Shown: one piece after another, positions 47,687 through 57,489 of the stretch
Position numbering within the stretch: the stretch's first letter is position 1
How the letters are laid out: every line of letters starts with the position of its first letter
Origin: Yersinia alsatica
GTDB taxonomy: Bacteria > Pseudomonadota > Gammaproteobacteria > Enterobacterales > Enterobacteriaceae
NCBI RefSeq assembly: GCF_902170305.1
Contig: NZ_CABHWW010000033.1
Coordinates: 1-64,000 of the forward strand
Direction: 5' to 3'
Length of the DNA stretch: 64,000 nt
The notes under the pieces: model-generated
What the model was told of the DNA's origin: nothing
The model's database searches: none
What the model saw: the letters and a program-made list of their open reading frames with translations, nothing else
Translations under genes and position numbers: made by a program

Positions 47687-48835
47687 TCAGCAGGCTTGAT
47701 GGTATAGCGCCATAATCTCATCAATTGAGGCCTCGCGCGGGTTTCCTCCAGTGCAAACATCGGCAAAAGCTGCCGCGGCCAACGCCGGAATATCATCGGC
47801 CTGCATCCCTACGGCACCCAACGAAGATGGAATGCCAATATCGCGGTTCAAAGCAATCACCGCCTCAATAGTTTGCTCGCGTACCTGCTCTAGTGGCGAA
47901 GTTTGTGCATTATCCACCCCCATCACCATGGCAATTTGGCGGAAGCGCTCACCGGTATAAGCGGCGTTATAGCGCATGATATAAGGCAGTAAAATGGCAT
48001 TGGCAACGCCATGAGGCATGTTATAAAACGCCCCCAGCGGATGAGCCATACCATGCACTAACCCAAGGCCCACATTCGAGAATCCCATACCAGCAATATA
48101 CTGCCCAAGCGCCATATCTTCAGTCGCAGCAGCATCGCCCTTTACCGAGGCGCGCAATGAGCGGCTGATAACTTCGATGGCTTTAAGGTGCAAAGCATCG
48201 GTGAGTTCCCAAGCCCCTTTTGTCAGATACCCCTCGATGGCATGAGTCAAAGCATCTACGCCCGTCGCCGCTTTAAGTGCAGCGGGCATGCTGTCCATCA
48301 TGTCAGCATCAATAAATGCCACCGCCGGAATAGCGTGGGGATCGACACAAACAAACTTGCGCCGCCGTTCTTCATCAGTAATCACATAGTTAATGGTTAC
48401 TTCTGCCGCAGTACCGGCAGTGGTCGGGATAGCCATTATTGGCACACAAGGTTTGCGGGTATCAGCAACCCCTTCCAGACTGCGGACATCGGCAAATTCA
48501 GGATTATTAATAATGATGCCAATGGCTTTACAGGTATCTTGCGGTGAACCGCCACCAAGGGCTATCAGATAATCCGCCCCACTTTGGCGAAAAGCAGCCA
48601 CCCCTTGTTGCACAATACTGATGGTCGGGTTGGGTTTGACGGCATCAAAAATCGCAAAATCCAGACCCGCCTTTTCCAGGCGGCTAATTAAGCGCGTGGC
48701 CACCCCACATTCAAGCAACATTTTGTCTGTCACAACCAAGGCTTTTTGATAGCCACGCCGAGCCACTTCATCGGTCAAAGCATCCAGTGAGCCCCGGCCA
48801 AACCATGCCATTTCATTTAAAATCATTCTGTTCAT
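47687..48835 (-). CDS. fucO: Lactaldehyde reductase (L-1,2-propanediol oxidoreductase)
   Basis: Reduces L-lactaldehyde from fuculose-1-phosphate cleavage to L-1,2-propanediol with NADH under anaerobic conditions. The 382-residue iron-dependent group III alcohol dehydrogenase has the NAD-binding GGGSPQDTCKAIG, PTTAGTAAEVT and the iron ligands in GVDALTHAIEGY and GLVHGMAHPLGAFYNMPHG. It is the second gene after fucA on the minus strand, 38 bp downstream. No strong terminator was seen before the dmsA promoter region. Confidence 0.96.
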   Translation of the reverse strand: MNRMILNEMAWFGRGSLDALTDEVARRGYQKALVVTDKMLLECGVATRLISRLEKAGLDFAIFDAVKPNPTISIVQQGVAAFRQSGADYLIALGGGSPQDTCKAIGIIINNPEFADVRSLEGVADTRKPCVPIMAIPTTAGTAAEVTINYVITDEERRRKFVCVDPHAIPAVAFIDADMMDSMPAALKAATGVDALTHAIEGYLTKGAWELTDALHLKAIEVISRSLRASVKGDAAATEDMALGQYIAGMGFSNVGLGLVHGMAHPLGAFYNMPHGVANAILLPYIMRYNAAYTGERFRQIAMVMGVDNAQTSPLEQVREQTIEAVIALNRDIGIPSSLGAVGMQADDIPALAAAAFADVCTGGNPREASIDEIMALYHQAC

Positions 48836-48873
48836 GATTGATTCCTCAAGGTGTTAATCCAGCTGCTTGTGTT

Positions 48874-49521
48874 TTACTCTTCTACCCGCAAACCGTAGGT
48901 TTTGAATTTCTCCAAGACCACGCTGATTTCATCGACGGATAACACCGGAACCTCATCAACAATCGGCAAGATAGCCAGCAGCAATGTGGCTAACACCTCG
49001 ACTTCGTGGGCTAACCACAGGGCTTTGGCCAGATTTTCTTCACACGCAATCAGGCCGTGATGCTGCAATAACGTCGCCTTACGGTGTTTCATCGCCACAG
49101 CCACATGTTCGGAAAGTGCTTTGGTGCCAAAAGTCGCGTAAGGCGCGCAAGGAATATCATTGCCCCCCGCGGCAGCAATCATGTAATGGATGGCAGGAAT
49201 AGGCCGATTAAGAATCGAAACCGCCGTGCAATGAACCGAGTGGTTATGGACGACCGCATTAGCATCTGGTCGAGTCTGATAAACCGCCTGATGAAAGCGC
49301 CACTCACTGGAAGGGATTTTACCGGCTTCATGATGGCCGTCGGCATCAATATAAACAATGTGCGACTCAGTCAGTTTTTCATAGGCAATACCGGATGGCG
49401 TGATCAAAAAGCCCTCTTGATAGCGCACACTAACATTGCCAGCAGTCCCCTGATTTAGCCCTAAGCGGGTCATTTCCAGGCAAGTATTAATAATGTCGCG
49501 CGCCAATGCTTCTTTTTTCAT
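48874..49521 (-). CDS. fucA: L-fuculose-1-phosphate aldolase
   Basis: Cleaves L-fuculose 1-phosphate to dihydroxyacetone phosphate and L-lactaldehyde. The 215-residue class II zinc aldolase contains GLNQGTAGNVSVRYQEGFLITPSGIAYEKL, the catalytic Glu region (SSEWRFHQAVYQTRPDANAVVHNHSVHCTA) with two zinc His residues, and the third in LLQHHGLIA. It is transcribed divergently from fucP and in one unit with fucO. Good ribosome-binding site (GAGAGGA). Confidence 0.96.
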   Translation of the reverse strand: MKKEALARDIINTCLEMTRLGLNQGTAGNVSVRYQEGFLITPSGIAYEKLTESHIVYIDADGHHEAGKIPSSEWRFHQAVYQTRPDANAVVHNHSVHCTAVSILNRPIPAIHYMIAAAGGNDIPCAPYATFGTKALSEHVAVAMKHRKATLLQHHGLIACEENLAKALWLAHEVEVLATLLLAILPIVDEVPVLSVDEISVVLEKFKTYGLRVEE

Positions 49522-49898
49522 TTTGTCCTCTCTTAGGATACAAATACCTAAATATAAAAATTCATTAAATAATGGATATAGGCTAATGAACGTTAACGAT
49601 TGTGAATATGTGAGATATTTTTCTCTTATTTAATTGAAGTAAAAAATCAAGCATACAAAACTGTGATCAGCGTCATGACTATTGATCACTTTATGGTGAT
49701 TTGAGTTTTATTTATTTTTATCAAATGTCCGTTTGAAAACACAATATGATTAAACGGTCAAATCACTGTCTCCAAAACAAAATATATGTCTATTTATGAA
49801 GAATTGACCGTTTGTGCCGGAAATAAAAATATCGGTCATTATGCTTGTGGGTTTGAAACACAATTCATTTCAAACGGTCATGAAATGTTTTTATTTAA

Positions 49899-49914
49899 AG
49901 TGATTATCATCACA
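49899..49914. promoter_or_regulatory. CRP-like site in the fuc control region
   Basis: AGTGA-TTATCA-TCACA matches nine of ten consensus positions of CRP. It lies directly after the third FucR-like half-site. Catabolite control of fucose genes is established in E. coli. Confidence 0.7.
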
Positions 49915-49937
49915 AAATATCAGCATTGAGTTATCAA

Positions 49938-49953
49938 TGTGATTCAGCTCATA
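49938..49953 (+). promoter_or_regulatory. Second CRP-like site upstream of fucP
   Basis: TGTGA-TTCAGC-TCATA matches eight to nine of ten consensus positions and lies 39 bp after the first CRP-like site, on the fucP side of the divergent region. Confidence 0.55.
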
Positions 49954-50135
49954 CTTTTTAGTGATTTTTACCTTATAAAGAACAGGACTTAACGCAATGA
50001 GGATATTTTAATTTTCACTCCGGCACTCATAGCCGCCAGATAAAATAAAAGTGTCATTCATTAAATAAAAGACTTCCGTCGAATATTACGAATTTCAAGA
50101 CGAGTAGAATAAGTGCAACATCTGACGAGGGCATC

Positions 50136-51455
50136 ATGGGAAATATTTTAATACAAACAGATAGCAGCAAAATTTCCGCCTCGGTAAGTGACGAGTCGGC
50201 AAATAAAAAAAGATATCTGATACCTTTCGCATTGCTGTGCTCACTGTTCTTCCTTTGGGCAGTAGCAAACAACTTGAATGATATTTTATTACCCCAATTT
50301 CAGCAGGCGTTTACCCTAACCAACTTTCAAGCCGGACTGATTCAATCCTCTTTCTACTTTGGCTATTTTTTAATCCCGATACCTGCGGGTATCCTGATGA
50401 AAAGATTCAGTTATAAAGCGGGGATCATTACCGGATTACTGTTCTACGCCTTTGGGGCTGCTCTGTTCTGGCCTGCCGCTGAGACAATGAATTACACCTT
50501 GTTTTTAATCGGTTTATTCATTATCGCTGCGGGTTTAGGTTGCCTGGAAACGGCGGCGAACCCTTTCGTTACTGTGCTCGGGCCTGAAAAAACCGGTCAC
50601 TTCCGTATCAACCTGGCACAAACATTTAACTCCTTTGGTGCCATCATTGCCGTGGTGTTTGGGCAAAGTTTAATTCTCTCCAATGTCCCTCACCAGACAC
50701 AGGAAGTATTAGATAAATTGTCAGCTGAAGACTTAAACAGCTACCATCACAGTTTGGTCAAAGCGGTACAATTACCTTATTTAATTATTGTCGCTGTGGT
50801 TATCTTTGTTGCGCTATTAATTCTTATCACTCGCTTCCCGGCAATAAAAAGTGAATCCGATGACGCACATAATGGTTCTTTCTTTGCATCATTACCGCGT
50901 TTATTAAAAATAACACATTGGCGTTGGGCAGTATTAGCACAATTCTGTTATGTCGGTGCTCAAACAGCTTGCTGGAGTTATTTAATTCGCTACGCCATTG
51001 AAGAATTACCTAATGTTACTCCAGGATACGCCGCGAATTATTTAACTGCCACTATGGTTTGTTTTTTCATTGGTCGCTTCAGTGGCACTTGGCTAATTAC
51101 TCGCTTCGCACCAGAGAAAGTGTTAGCCGCTTACGCATTTATTTCAATGTTGCTATGTATTATCTCTGCCGCCTTTGGTGGGCACTTTGGGCTATTAGCA
51201 CTGACGCTATGCAGTATGTTTATGTCGATACAGTATCCAACCATATTTTCTTTAGGCATTAAGAATCTCAATCAAGACACTAAATATGGCGCGTCAATTA
51301 TTGTTATGACCATTGTCGGTGGCGGTATTGTCACGCCGATTATGGGGCTGGTCAGTGACGCAGCAGGGAATATACCAACAGCCGAACTTATTCCGGCATT
51401 GTGCTTCGCCATTATCTTTATTTTCGCCAAATTCAAAACATCACCCGTAAATTAA
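50136..51455 (+). CDS. fucP: L-fucose:proton symporter FucP
   Basis: A major-facilitator L-fucose/H+ symporter of the inner membrane. The 439-residue protein has twelve segments. It keeps FFLWAVANNLNDILLPQFQQAF, in which the transport Asp of E. coli FucP lies (Asp46 there), and GLGCLETAANPFVTVLGPEKTGHFRINLAQTFNSFGA with the functional Glu135. It is the first gene of the fucPIKUR unit, downstream of CRP-like and FucR-like sites. Confidence 0.96.
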   Translation: MGNILIQTDSSKISASVSDESANKKRYLIPFALLCSLFFLWAVANNLNDILLPQFQQAFTLTNFQAGLIQSSFYFGYFLIPIPAGILMKRFSYKAGIITGLLFYAFGAALFWPAAETMNYTLFLIGLFIIAAGLGCLETAANPFVTVLGPEKTGHFRINLAQTFNSFGAIIAVVFGQSLILSNVPHQTQEVLDKLSAEDLNSYHHSLVKAVQLPYLIIVAVVIFVALLILITRFPAIKSESDDAHNGSFFASLPRLLKITHWRWAVLAQFCYVGAQTACWSYLIRYAIEELPNVTPGYAANYLTATMVCFFIGRFSGTWLITRFAPEKVLAAYAFISMLLCIISAAFGGHFGLLALTLCSMFMSIQYPTIFSLGIKNLNQDTKYGASIIVMTIVGGGIVTPIMGLVSDAAGNIPTAELIPALCFAIIFIFAKFKTSPVN

Positions 51456-51507
51456 TTATGCGGGTTACTGATAAATTAAATTTTGCTATAGAACATAAGG
51501 AATAATT

Positions 51508-53286
51508 ATGAAAAAGACAATTCAATTACCTAAAATTGGTATTCGTCCAGTTATCGATGGTCGCAGAATGGGGGTGCGTGAATCACTGGAAGAACAAACC
51601 ATGAAAATGGCCCGTGCCACTGCACAGTTTCTGCAAGAAGTAGTACGCCATCCTTGTGGAACGCCAGTTGAGTGCGTTATTGCCGACACCTGTATTGCAG
51701 GTATGGCCGAGTCTGCCGCTTGTGATGATAAATTCAGTGCACAGAATATTGGGCTGACTATCACCGTGACGCCTTGTTGGTGTTACGGCAGCGAAACCAT
51801 TGATATGGACCCATTCCGCCCGAAAGCCATTTGGGGCTTCAATGGCACCGAACGTCCAGGAGCCGTTTATCTGGCGGCGGCACTGGCGGCACATAATCAG
51901 AAAGGGCTGCCTGCCTTCTCGATTTATGGTCATGACGTGCAAGATGCCAATGACACCAGCATCCCTGCTGATGTGCAGGAAAAACTGCTGCGTTTTACCC
52001 GTGCAGGCTTGGCCGTCGCCAGCTTAAAAGGCAAAAGCTACCTCTCGCTCGGTGGCGTATCAATGGGGATCGCAGGCTCCATTGTTGACCATAACTTCTT
52101 CGAATCTTGGTTAGGGATGAAAGTGCAGGCGGTGGACATGACCGAACTGCGCCGCCGTATTGACCAAAAAATCTATGATGAGCAAGAGCTGGAACTGGCG
52201 CTGTCATGGGCCGATAACAATTTCAAATTCGGGCCGGATAAAAACGCCGAACAGTATCGCCGCACTGCGGAAAGCAGCCGCGCGGTACTGCGTGAAAGTC
52301 TGCAAATGGCAATATGTATCCGCGACATGATGCAAGGCAACCCGGCACTGGCGGCCAAAGGTTTTGGCGAAGAAGCATTGGGCTATAACGCCATTGCCGC
52401 CGGTTTCCAAGGGCAACGCCACTGGACGGATCAATACCCGAACGGCGATACCGCCGAAGCCCTGCTGAACAGCTCATTCGACTGGAATGGGGTGCGCGAG
52501 CCAATGGTTATCGCCACCGAAAATGACAGCTTAAATGGCGTCGCTATGCTGTTTGGCCATACGCTGACCGGAACTGCGCAGATTTTTGCTGATGTTCGCA
52601 CCTATTGGTCACCAGAAGCGGTGCAGCGCGTGACCGGCCATCAGCTTGAGGGGGTTGCCGAGCACGGCATTATCCACCTGATTAACTCGGGCTCCGCCGC
52701 ACTGGATGGCACTTGCTGCCAAAATGATGCTCAAGGTAAACCGACCATCAAACCGCACTGGCAAGTGAGCCAGCAAGAAGCCGATGCTTGTCTGGCAGCA
52801 ACCGAATGGTGCCCGGCGATCCATGAATATTTCCGGGGCGGCGGCTTCTCTTCTCGTTTCCTGACCCGTGGCGGTGTGCCATTTACCATGAGCCGAATCA
52901 ACCTGATTAAGGGCGTGGGGCCAGTATTGCAAATTGCCGAAGGCTGGAGTGTTGAGTTGCCAAAATCTGTCCATGACACTCTGGATAAACGCACGGATTC
53001 AAGCTGGCCAACTACATGGTTTGCACCGCGGCTGACCGGTAAAGGTCCATTCAGTGATGTCTATTCAGTGATGGCAAACTGGGGAGCAAACCACGGTGTG
53101 CTGACTATCGGCCATGTGGGGGCAGACCTCATTACGCTGGCATCAATGCTGCGTATTCCGGTTTGTATGCACAACGTGGAGGAAGAGAGTGTCTACCGGC
53201 CAACCGCCTGGGGCGCACACGGCATGGATATCGAAGGGCAGGATTACCGTGCCTGCCAGAATTACGGCCCATTATATAAAAAATAA
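51508..53286 (+). CDS. fucI: L-fucose isomerase
   Basis: A manganese-dependent hexameric isomerase that converts L-fucose to L-fuculose (also D-arabinose to D-ribulose). The 592-residue protein begins [31 protein letters not shown]. It carries the metal Glu in [15 protein letters not shown], the metal Asp in [15 protein letters not shown] and a C-terminal His in [17 protein letters not shown]. It lies 53 bp after fucP. A hairpin follows the stop codon. Confidence 0.97.
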   Translation: MKKTIQLPKIGIRPVIDGRRMGVRESLEEQTMKMARATAQFLQEVVRHPCGTPVECVIADTCIAGMAESAACDDKFSAQNIGLTITVTPCWCYGSETIDMDPFRPKAIWGFNGTERPGAVYLAAALAAHNQKGLPAFSIYGHDVQDANDTSIPADVQEKLLRFTRAGLAVASLKGKSYLSLGGVSMGIAGSIVDHNFFESWLGMKVQAVDMTELRRRIDQKIYDEQELELALSWADNNFKFGPDKNAEQYRRTAESSRAVLRESLQMAICIRDMMQGNPALAAKGFGEEALGYNAIAAGFQGQRHWTDQYPNGDTAEALLNSSFDWNGVREPMVIATENDSLNGVAMLFGHTLTGTAQIFADVRTYWSPEAVQRVTGHQLEGVAEHGIIHLINSGSAALDGTCCQNDAQGKPTIKPHWQVSQQEADACLAATEWCPAIHEYFRGGGFSSRFLTRGGVPFTMSRINLIKGVGPVLQIAEGWSVELPKSVHDTLDKRTDSSWPTTWFAPRLTGKGPFSDVYSVMANWGANHGVLTIGHVGADLITLASMLRIPVCMHNVEEESVYRPTAWGAHGMDIEGQDYRACQNYGPLYKK

Positions 53287-53318
53287 TAATCCGTAATTTT
53301 TAAACCTATTAGATGGCA

Positions 53319-53352
53319 TGACTCAGGTAGGAGCTCCTTCTTGCCTGAGTCA
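53319..53352 (+). promoter_or_regulatory. Intercistronic hairpin between fucI and fucK
   Basis: TGACTCAGG (53319-53327) and CCTGAGTCA (53344-53352) are exact 9-bp arms. The loop holds a second palindrome AGGAGCTCCT (53329-53338). There is no T run, so it is more likely an mRNA-stabilising or processing element than a terminator. The gap between fucI and fucK is 108 bp. Confidence 0.6.
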
Positions 53353-53394
53353 GATAACCATCCTTGCTGCCAGATGGTAGTTACAGGAGCCTTT

Positions 53395-54891
53395 ATGAAG
53401 CGCGATGTGGTCATCGTTTTAGATTGCGGCGCAACCAATATCCGGGCGATTGCAGTCGATCCTCAAGGTGTGGTGGTCGCCAAAGCGGTGCTGCCCAACC
53501 ATAGCCAGCCCGACCCGGCCAATCCACAATGGCAGCTGTGGCCGCTGGAAGATATTTTGCACAGTTTTGCCCTGTGTTGCCGCCAGCTACTGCCACAAAT
53601 TCAACAAGATAAAATCCACGCGGTGACAGTGACTACCTTTGGCGTGGATGGCGCTTTAGTCGATGCCAAGGGCAAAATGCTGTACCCGATTATCAGTTGG
53701 AAGTGCCCACGTACCGTTGCGGTGATGGAAAACATCGCCAGCTATATGTCGGCCGAAAAACTACAGCAGATATCGGGCATTGGTCAGTTCAGTTTTAACA
53801 CCTTATATAAGCTGATTTGGTTACAGGAAAACCGGCCAGATTTAGTTGAGCAGGCCCATGCTTGGTTATTTATTTCATCATTGATTAACCACCGCCTCAC
53901 TGGGGAATTCACCACTGACCGCACCATGGCGGGCACCAGCCAGCTACTGGATGTAAAACGGGAACAATTCAGCCCTACGATTCTGCAAAAGATAGGTATT
54001 CAGGCCGATTTATTCCCGCCAATGGTTGCTGCGGGTGACATCATCGGTCAGTTATTACCGGATATCGCTGCGAGCTTGGGGCTACCGGCAGGTTTGCCGG
54101 TGATTTCTGCCGGTCACGATACCCAGTTTGCTTTATTTGGTTCTGGAGCTGATTTAGACCAACCGGTGCTGTCATCCGGCACTTGGGAAATTCTGATGGT
54201 GCGTACACCACAGGTAAATACCGCTCTGCTGCCCCAGTTTGCCGGTTCCACTTGCGAGCTGGATAGCTGCCCGCGCTTATTCAACCCCGGTTTGCAGTGG
54301 TTAGCCTCCGGCGTCTTGGAATGGGTCCGGCAACTGTATTGGCACGATGCTGCCTGTGCCGACGTTTATCGGCGGATGATTAGCGAGGCCGAGGCTATCT
54401 CGCCGGGTGCGGATGGGGTACGGATGGATTGCAACTTGCTTGGCAACACGCGCCACAATTTGTCCGGCGGCTGGCAAGGAGTTTCGCTCTCCAGTGGGCG
54501 TGGGCACTTTTATCGCTCGGCGTTAGAAGGTCTGGCCTGGCAATTGAAAGATAATCTGGCCGTGCTGGAAAGGATTGGCGAATTCCACACCAAGGAGTTG
54601 TTGCTGGTTGGCGGCGGCAGTCGCAATGCCCTGTGGAATCAAATCAAAGCTGACGTGCTCAATCTGCCGGTTAAAGTCATTGATGAAGCCGAAACCACCG
54701 TGTTGGGCGCGGCACTATTTGCCTGGCACGCCACAGGCTACTACGCCAGTGCCGAAGAAGCTCGGGCACAAGTTAATTACCACTATCAATATTATCAGCC
54801 GGGTGACCAGCAGCCACTTTATCAGGCGCTCACTCACTGCCCTCCCCCGGTAACTGAAGCCATGCCTTTGAAAGGAGAGTGTCATGCTTAA
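53395..54891 (+). CDS. fucK: L-fuculokinase
   Basis: Phosphorylates L-fuculose to L-fuculose 1-phosphate. The 498-residue FGGY-family kinase begins [22 protein letters not shown] and keeps [58 protein letters not shown] and [21 protein letters not shown]. The start is preceded by AGGAG; an in-frame extension of 18 codons through the hairpin region is rejected. It is longer than E. coli FucK (about 472-482). Overlaps fucU by 8 bp. Confidence 0.96.
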   Translation: MKRDVVIVLDCGATNIRAIAVDPQGVVVAKAVLPNHSQPDPANPQWQLWPLEDILHSFALCCRQLLPQIQQDKIHAVTVTTFGVDGALVDAKGKMLYPIISWKCPRTVAVMENIASYMSAEKLQQISGIGQFSFNTLYKLIWLQENRPDLVEQAHAWLFISSLINHRLTGEFTTDRTMAGTSQLLDVKREQFSPTILQKIGIQADLFPPMVAAGDIIGQLLPDIAASLGLPAGLPVISAGHDTQFALFGSGADLDQPVLSSGTWEILMVRTPQVNTALLPQFAGSTCELDSCPRLFNPGLQWLASGVLEWVRQLYWHDAACADVYRRMISEAEAISPGADGVRMDCNLLGNTRHNLSGGWQGVSLSSGRGHFYRSALEGLAWQLKDNLAVLERIGEFHTKELLLVGGGSRNALWNQIKADVLNLPVKVIDEAETTVLGAALFAWHATGYYASAEEARAQVNYHYQYYQPGDQQPLYQALTHCPPPVTEAMPLKGECHA

Positions 54892-55324
54892 AACTATCTC
54901 GCCGTTGCTGTCACCACAATTGCTCAAAACACTGGCAGAAATGGGGCACGGTGATGAAATTATCTTCTCAGATGCCCATTTTCCGGCCCATGCCATCGGT
55001 AAAAATGGCGGGCCGCAAGTGATTCATGCCGATGGCTTATCCGTCAGTGCATTACTGGAGGCCACCATTCCACTCTTCGAGCTGGACAGCTACGCGCCAC
55101 CGCTGGTGATGATGGCAGCCGTTGACGGCGATACACTTGATGCTGCGGTTGAAAAACGTTATTTACACGCCCTGTTTGGGGCTAAAAAAGCACTGCCGGT
55201 AGAACGCATTGACCGTTTTGCGTTTTACCAACGCGCCCAACAAGCATTTGCGATCGTCATCACAGGAGAGACTGCCAAATACGGCAATATTCTGCTAAAG
55301 AAGGGGGTGACGCCTGTTTTTTAA
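54884..55324 (+). CDS. fucU: L-fucose mutarotase
   Basis: Interconverts alpha and beta L-fucose, speeding entry into isomerisation. The 146-residue RbsD/FucU family protein starts [35 protein letters not shown], with the catalytic His/Asp region, and ends [16 protein letters not shown], the conserved Tyr motif. Its start lies within the end of fucK and follows GGAG, so the two are translationally coupled. Confidence 0.95.
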   Translation: MLKTISPLLSPQLLKTLAEMGHGDEIIFSDAHFPAHAIGKNGGPQVIHADGLSVSALLEATIPLFELDSYAPPLVMMAAVDGDTLDAAVEKRYLHALFGAKKALPVERIDRFAFYQRAQQAFAIVITGETAKYGNILLKKGVTPVF

Positions 55325-55417
55325 AGTGACTATCACGTAACCTCACCCCTTTAGCCATGTATTCAGTACTGATATTAATCGGGCATGAGATACATGGCTT
55401 TGCTGACGGAGAGGATC

Positions 55418-56152
55418 ATGAAAGCGTCTCGTCACCAGGAAATCCTGCAACACATTAAGCAGCATGAAACGCTGACGACAGCAGATCTGGCCAGCTTACT
55501 AGCGGTCAGTCAGGAAACTATTCGCCGTGATCTCAATGAGCTGCAAGCTCAGGGGCTGATCATCCGCCAGCATGGGCGAGCCAAAAGTATTAAACGCGCC
55601 ACCAAAGATAGCGGCGACCCTTTTACCAAGCGCCTAAAAAGCCACCTTTCCAGTAAAGCCAGTATTGCCGCTCATGCTTTATCATTGATTGACAGTGGGA
55701 TGGTGATTGCGCTGGATGCCAGTTCCACCTGTTGGTATTTAGCCAAAAAACTGCCGGATATCGATATTACGGTATTTACCAACAGTGTGCGGATTTGTCA
55801 GGAACTGGCGAAACATCAAAATATCGAGTTGATCAGCGCTGGCGGCCTGTTGCAACGCAAATATGCATGCTACGTTAACCCGGCCCTGTTCTCACTACTG
55901 AAAACTATCGAAATTGACCTGTTTATCTTCTCATGTGAAGGTATTGATACCGACGGTATTCTGTGGGATTCCAACCCGTTTAATGCCGAATTCAAAACCA
56001 TGCTGCTGAAACGCGCGACCCAGTCCATTTTGCTAATCGACAAAAGTAAAATGTGCCGAACCGGGGAAGTCAAAATCGGTACGCTGGATGACGTCGAACA
56101 AGTTATCTCAAATGTGGATACCGAGTCACCGGCAGATGGCGTAGCAACATAA
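55418..56152 (+). CDS. fucR: L-fucose operon regulator FucR (DeoR family)
   Basis: Activator of the fuc regulon that responds to fuculose 1-phosphate. The 244-residue protein has an N-terminal DeoR-type HTH (HETLTTADLASLLAVSQETIRRDLNEL) and the DeoR sensor domain with VIALDASSTCWYLAKKLPDI, TNSVRICQEL and IDLFIFSCEGIDTDG. It is clearly like E. coli FucR over its full length. The start MKASRHQ follows GAGAGG. It ends 23 bp from the convergent araD-family gene. Its likely sites are the AAACGGTCA repeats in the fucA-fucP gap. Confidence 0.94.
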   Translation: MKASRHQEILQHIKQHETLTTADLASLLAVSQETIRRDLNELQAQGLIIRQHGRAKSIKRATKDSGDPFTKRLKSHLSSKASIAAHALSLIDSGMVIALDASSTCWYLAKKLPDIDITVFTNSVRICQELAKHQNIELISAGGLLQRKYACYVNPALFSLLKTIEIDLFIFSCEGIDTDGILWDSNPFNAEFKTMLLKRATQSILLIDKSKMCRTGEVKIGTLDDVEQVISNVDTESPADGVAT

Positions 56153-56175
56153 TCTACGCCACCAGCAGCTAGCCA

Positions 56176-56871
56176 TTACTGCCCGTAATAGGCTTTAGTG
56201 CCATGTTTGCGCAGATAATGTTTATCCAACAGTGTTTGCTGCATATGGCTCACTGAAGGCGCAAGCTGGTGAGTAAACAGGTTCATATATGCAATCTCTT
56301 CCAGTACCACGGCATTATGCACGGCATTGTCAGCATTGCTGCCCCAGGCAAACGGGCCGTGACCATTCACTAATACGCCCGGAATTTGCGCCGCACTCAA
56401 GGCCAGCTTATCAAAGGTTTCCACAATGACATTACCGGTTTCATATTCATAATCACCGGCAATCTCTGCATCAGTCATCAAACGAGTGCAAGGTACCGGG
56501 CCATAGAAATAGTCGGCATGTGTTGTCCCTAATGCCGAGAGCGACTTACCGGCCTGCGCCCAGATAGTGGCATGGCGCGAATGCGTGTGGACAATACCGC
56601 CAATCTCGGGAAAGGCGCGGTAGAGCACCAAATGCGTGTCGGTATCTGAAGAAGGCTTTTTATTTCCCTCCACTACCTTACCTGTGGCCAAATCCACCAC
56701 CACCATGTCATTAACTCTCATCACATCATATTCCACCCCCGAAGGTTTAATCACCACCAGCCCGCGTTGGCGATCAATACCACTGACATTACCCCAGGTA
56801 AAAGTGACTAACTTATATTTTGGCAATGCCAAATTAGCGTCAAAAACCCGCTGTTTTAACTGTTCTAACAT
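56176..56871 (-). CDS. araD: L-ribulose-5-phosphate 4-epimerase (AraD/SgbE/UlaF family)
   Basis: Interconverts L-ribulose 5-phosphate and D-xylulose 5-phosphate, linking odd pentoses to the pentose phosphate pathway. The 231-residue class II aldolase-family protein has [29 protein letters not shown], the zinc His pair in [18 protein letters not shown], the third in [29 protein letters not shown] and the end [12 protein letters not shown]. It looks slightly nearer AraD than UlaF, but no arabinose genes are present; the divergent UlaE-type 3-epimerase operon makes an L-xylulose 5-phosphate route its likely job. Confidence 0.88.
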   Translation of the reverse strand: MLEQLKQRVFDANLALPKYKLVTFTWGNVSGIDRQRGLVVIKPSGVEYDVMRVNDMVVVDLATGKVVEGNKKPSSDTDTHLVLYRAFPEIGGIVHTHSRHATIWAQAGKSLSALGTTHADYFYGPVPCTRLMTDAEIAGDYEYETGNVIVETFDKLALSAAQIPGVLVNGHGPFAWGSNADNAVHNAVVLEEIAYMNLFTHQLAPSVSHMQQTLLDKHYLRKHGTKAYYGQ

Positions 56872-57489
56872 GATGCCACCTCATGAAATAATAATCGGCA
56901 CGGCCATTTACTCTCGGAAACACTGCACATAATTTAGATTTGGCTATTTAATAGACATCACTAAGTAAACAACCACATATAAATAATGGTTACCGGCACT
57001 TACAGTTATTAATGAAAAATAACGTTAATTAAAAATAGTAATTAACCCACTAAGAACATCAAAACCATTATTTAACGACGAGATTTATATATTCAAAACA
57101 TAATACCCCGTTGCAAACTAACCTACCCCTATTTATGGCTAAATTAAAGAGGACAAGGAACCACCAAACAAACAGTCAAAAACAATCAATCACATTCGGG
57201 CATATTCGGTCATTTAATTTATGCCCGAATTTGTGTTTTCATTACCAGAATTGACCATCCATCACCCGCAGAAGTGCCTTATATGAGATGTTAGTCACAA
57301 ATAAAATGAAAGTGAAATAAATGAGTGCATAAAAATAGCAATATTCATCACAGTAATTCAGGGTAAAACGGGGCTTAAAGTAATACTTGAATTCAGTCAC
57401 TGTATAAACAGCAGATAAATACCAATATAGCAGCATGAATGTTATAGGTGCTGTTTGAGATAAACGCAGAGACAAATGTTGAGGTAAAC
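56872..57489. other. Divergent A/T-rich control region between the 4-epimerase and DeoR-type genes
   Basis: 618 bp without a credible gene. It holds a clear repeated operator (57194-57230, listed separately). A 77-codon minus-strand frame (57242-57475) is hydrophobic but has no ribosome-binding site and starts with TTG, so it is not called. No confident promoter hexamers were assigned in this A/T-rich sequence. Confidence 0.5.
57194..57230. promoter_or_regulatory. Tandem and inverted operator repeats for the DeoR-type regulator
   Basis: ATTCGGGCAT (57194-57203) and ATTCGGTCAT (57204-57213) are adjacent direct repeats with a 10-bp period, and ATGCCCGAAT (57221-57230) is the exact inverse of the first. 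The repeats sit between the divergent 4-epimerase gene and the regulator/transport operon. They share the core CGGTCA/CGGGCA with the FucR-like half-sites. Binding by the adjacent DeoR-type protein is inferred. Confidence 0.65.

Larger units (their letters stand above)
49522..50135. promoter_or_regulatory. Divergent fucA-fucP control region with repeated FucR-like half-sites
   Basis: A 614-bp A/T-rich region between the divergent fucAO and fucPIKUR units. The exact 9-mer AAACGGTCA occurs at 49752-49760, inverted at 49805-49813 and again at 49872-49880; related pieces lie at 49726-49738 (TGTCCGTTTGAAA) and 49831-49838 (ATCGGTCA). Such repeats are probable binding sites for the FucR protein encoded at the end of the operon. 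CRP-like sites are listed separately. Promoter hexamers were not assigned. Confidence 0.6.

Noticed and set aside
57242-57475. 77-codon hydrophobic minus-strand frame in the 4-epimerase/regulator gap
   Set aside because: It starts with TTG without a ribosome-binding site. Its hydrophobicity follows from A/T-rich DNA, and it ends only 11 bp from the operator repeats.
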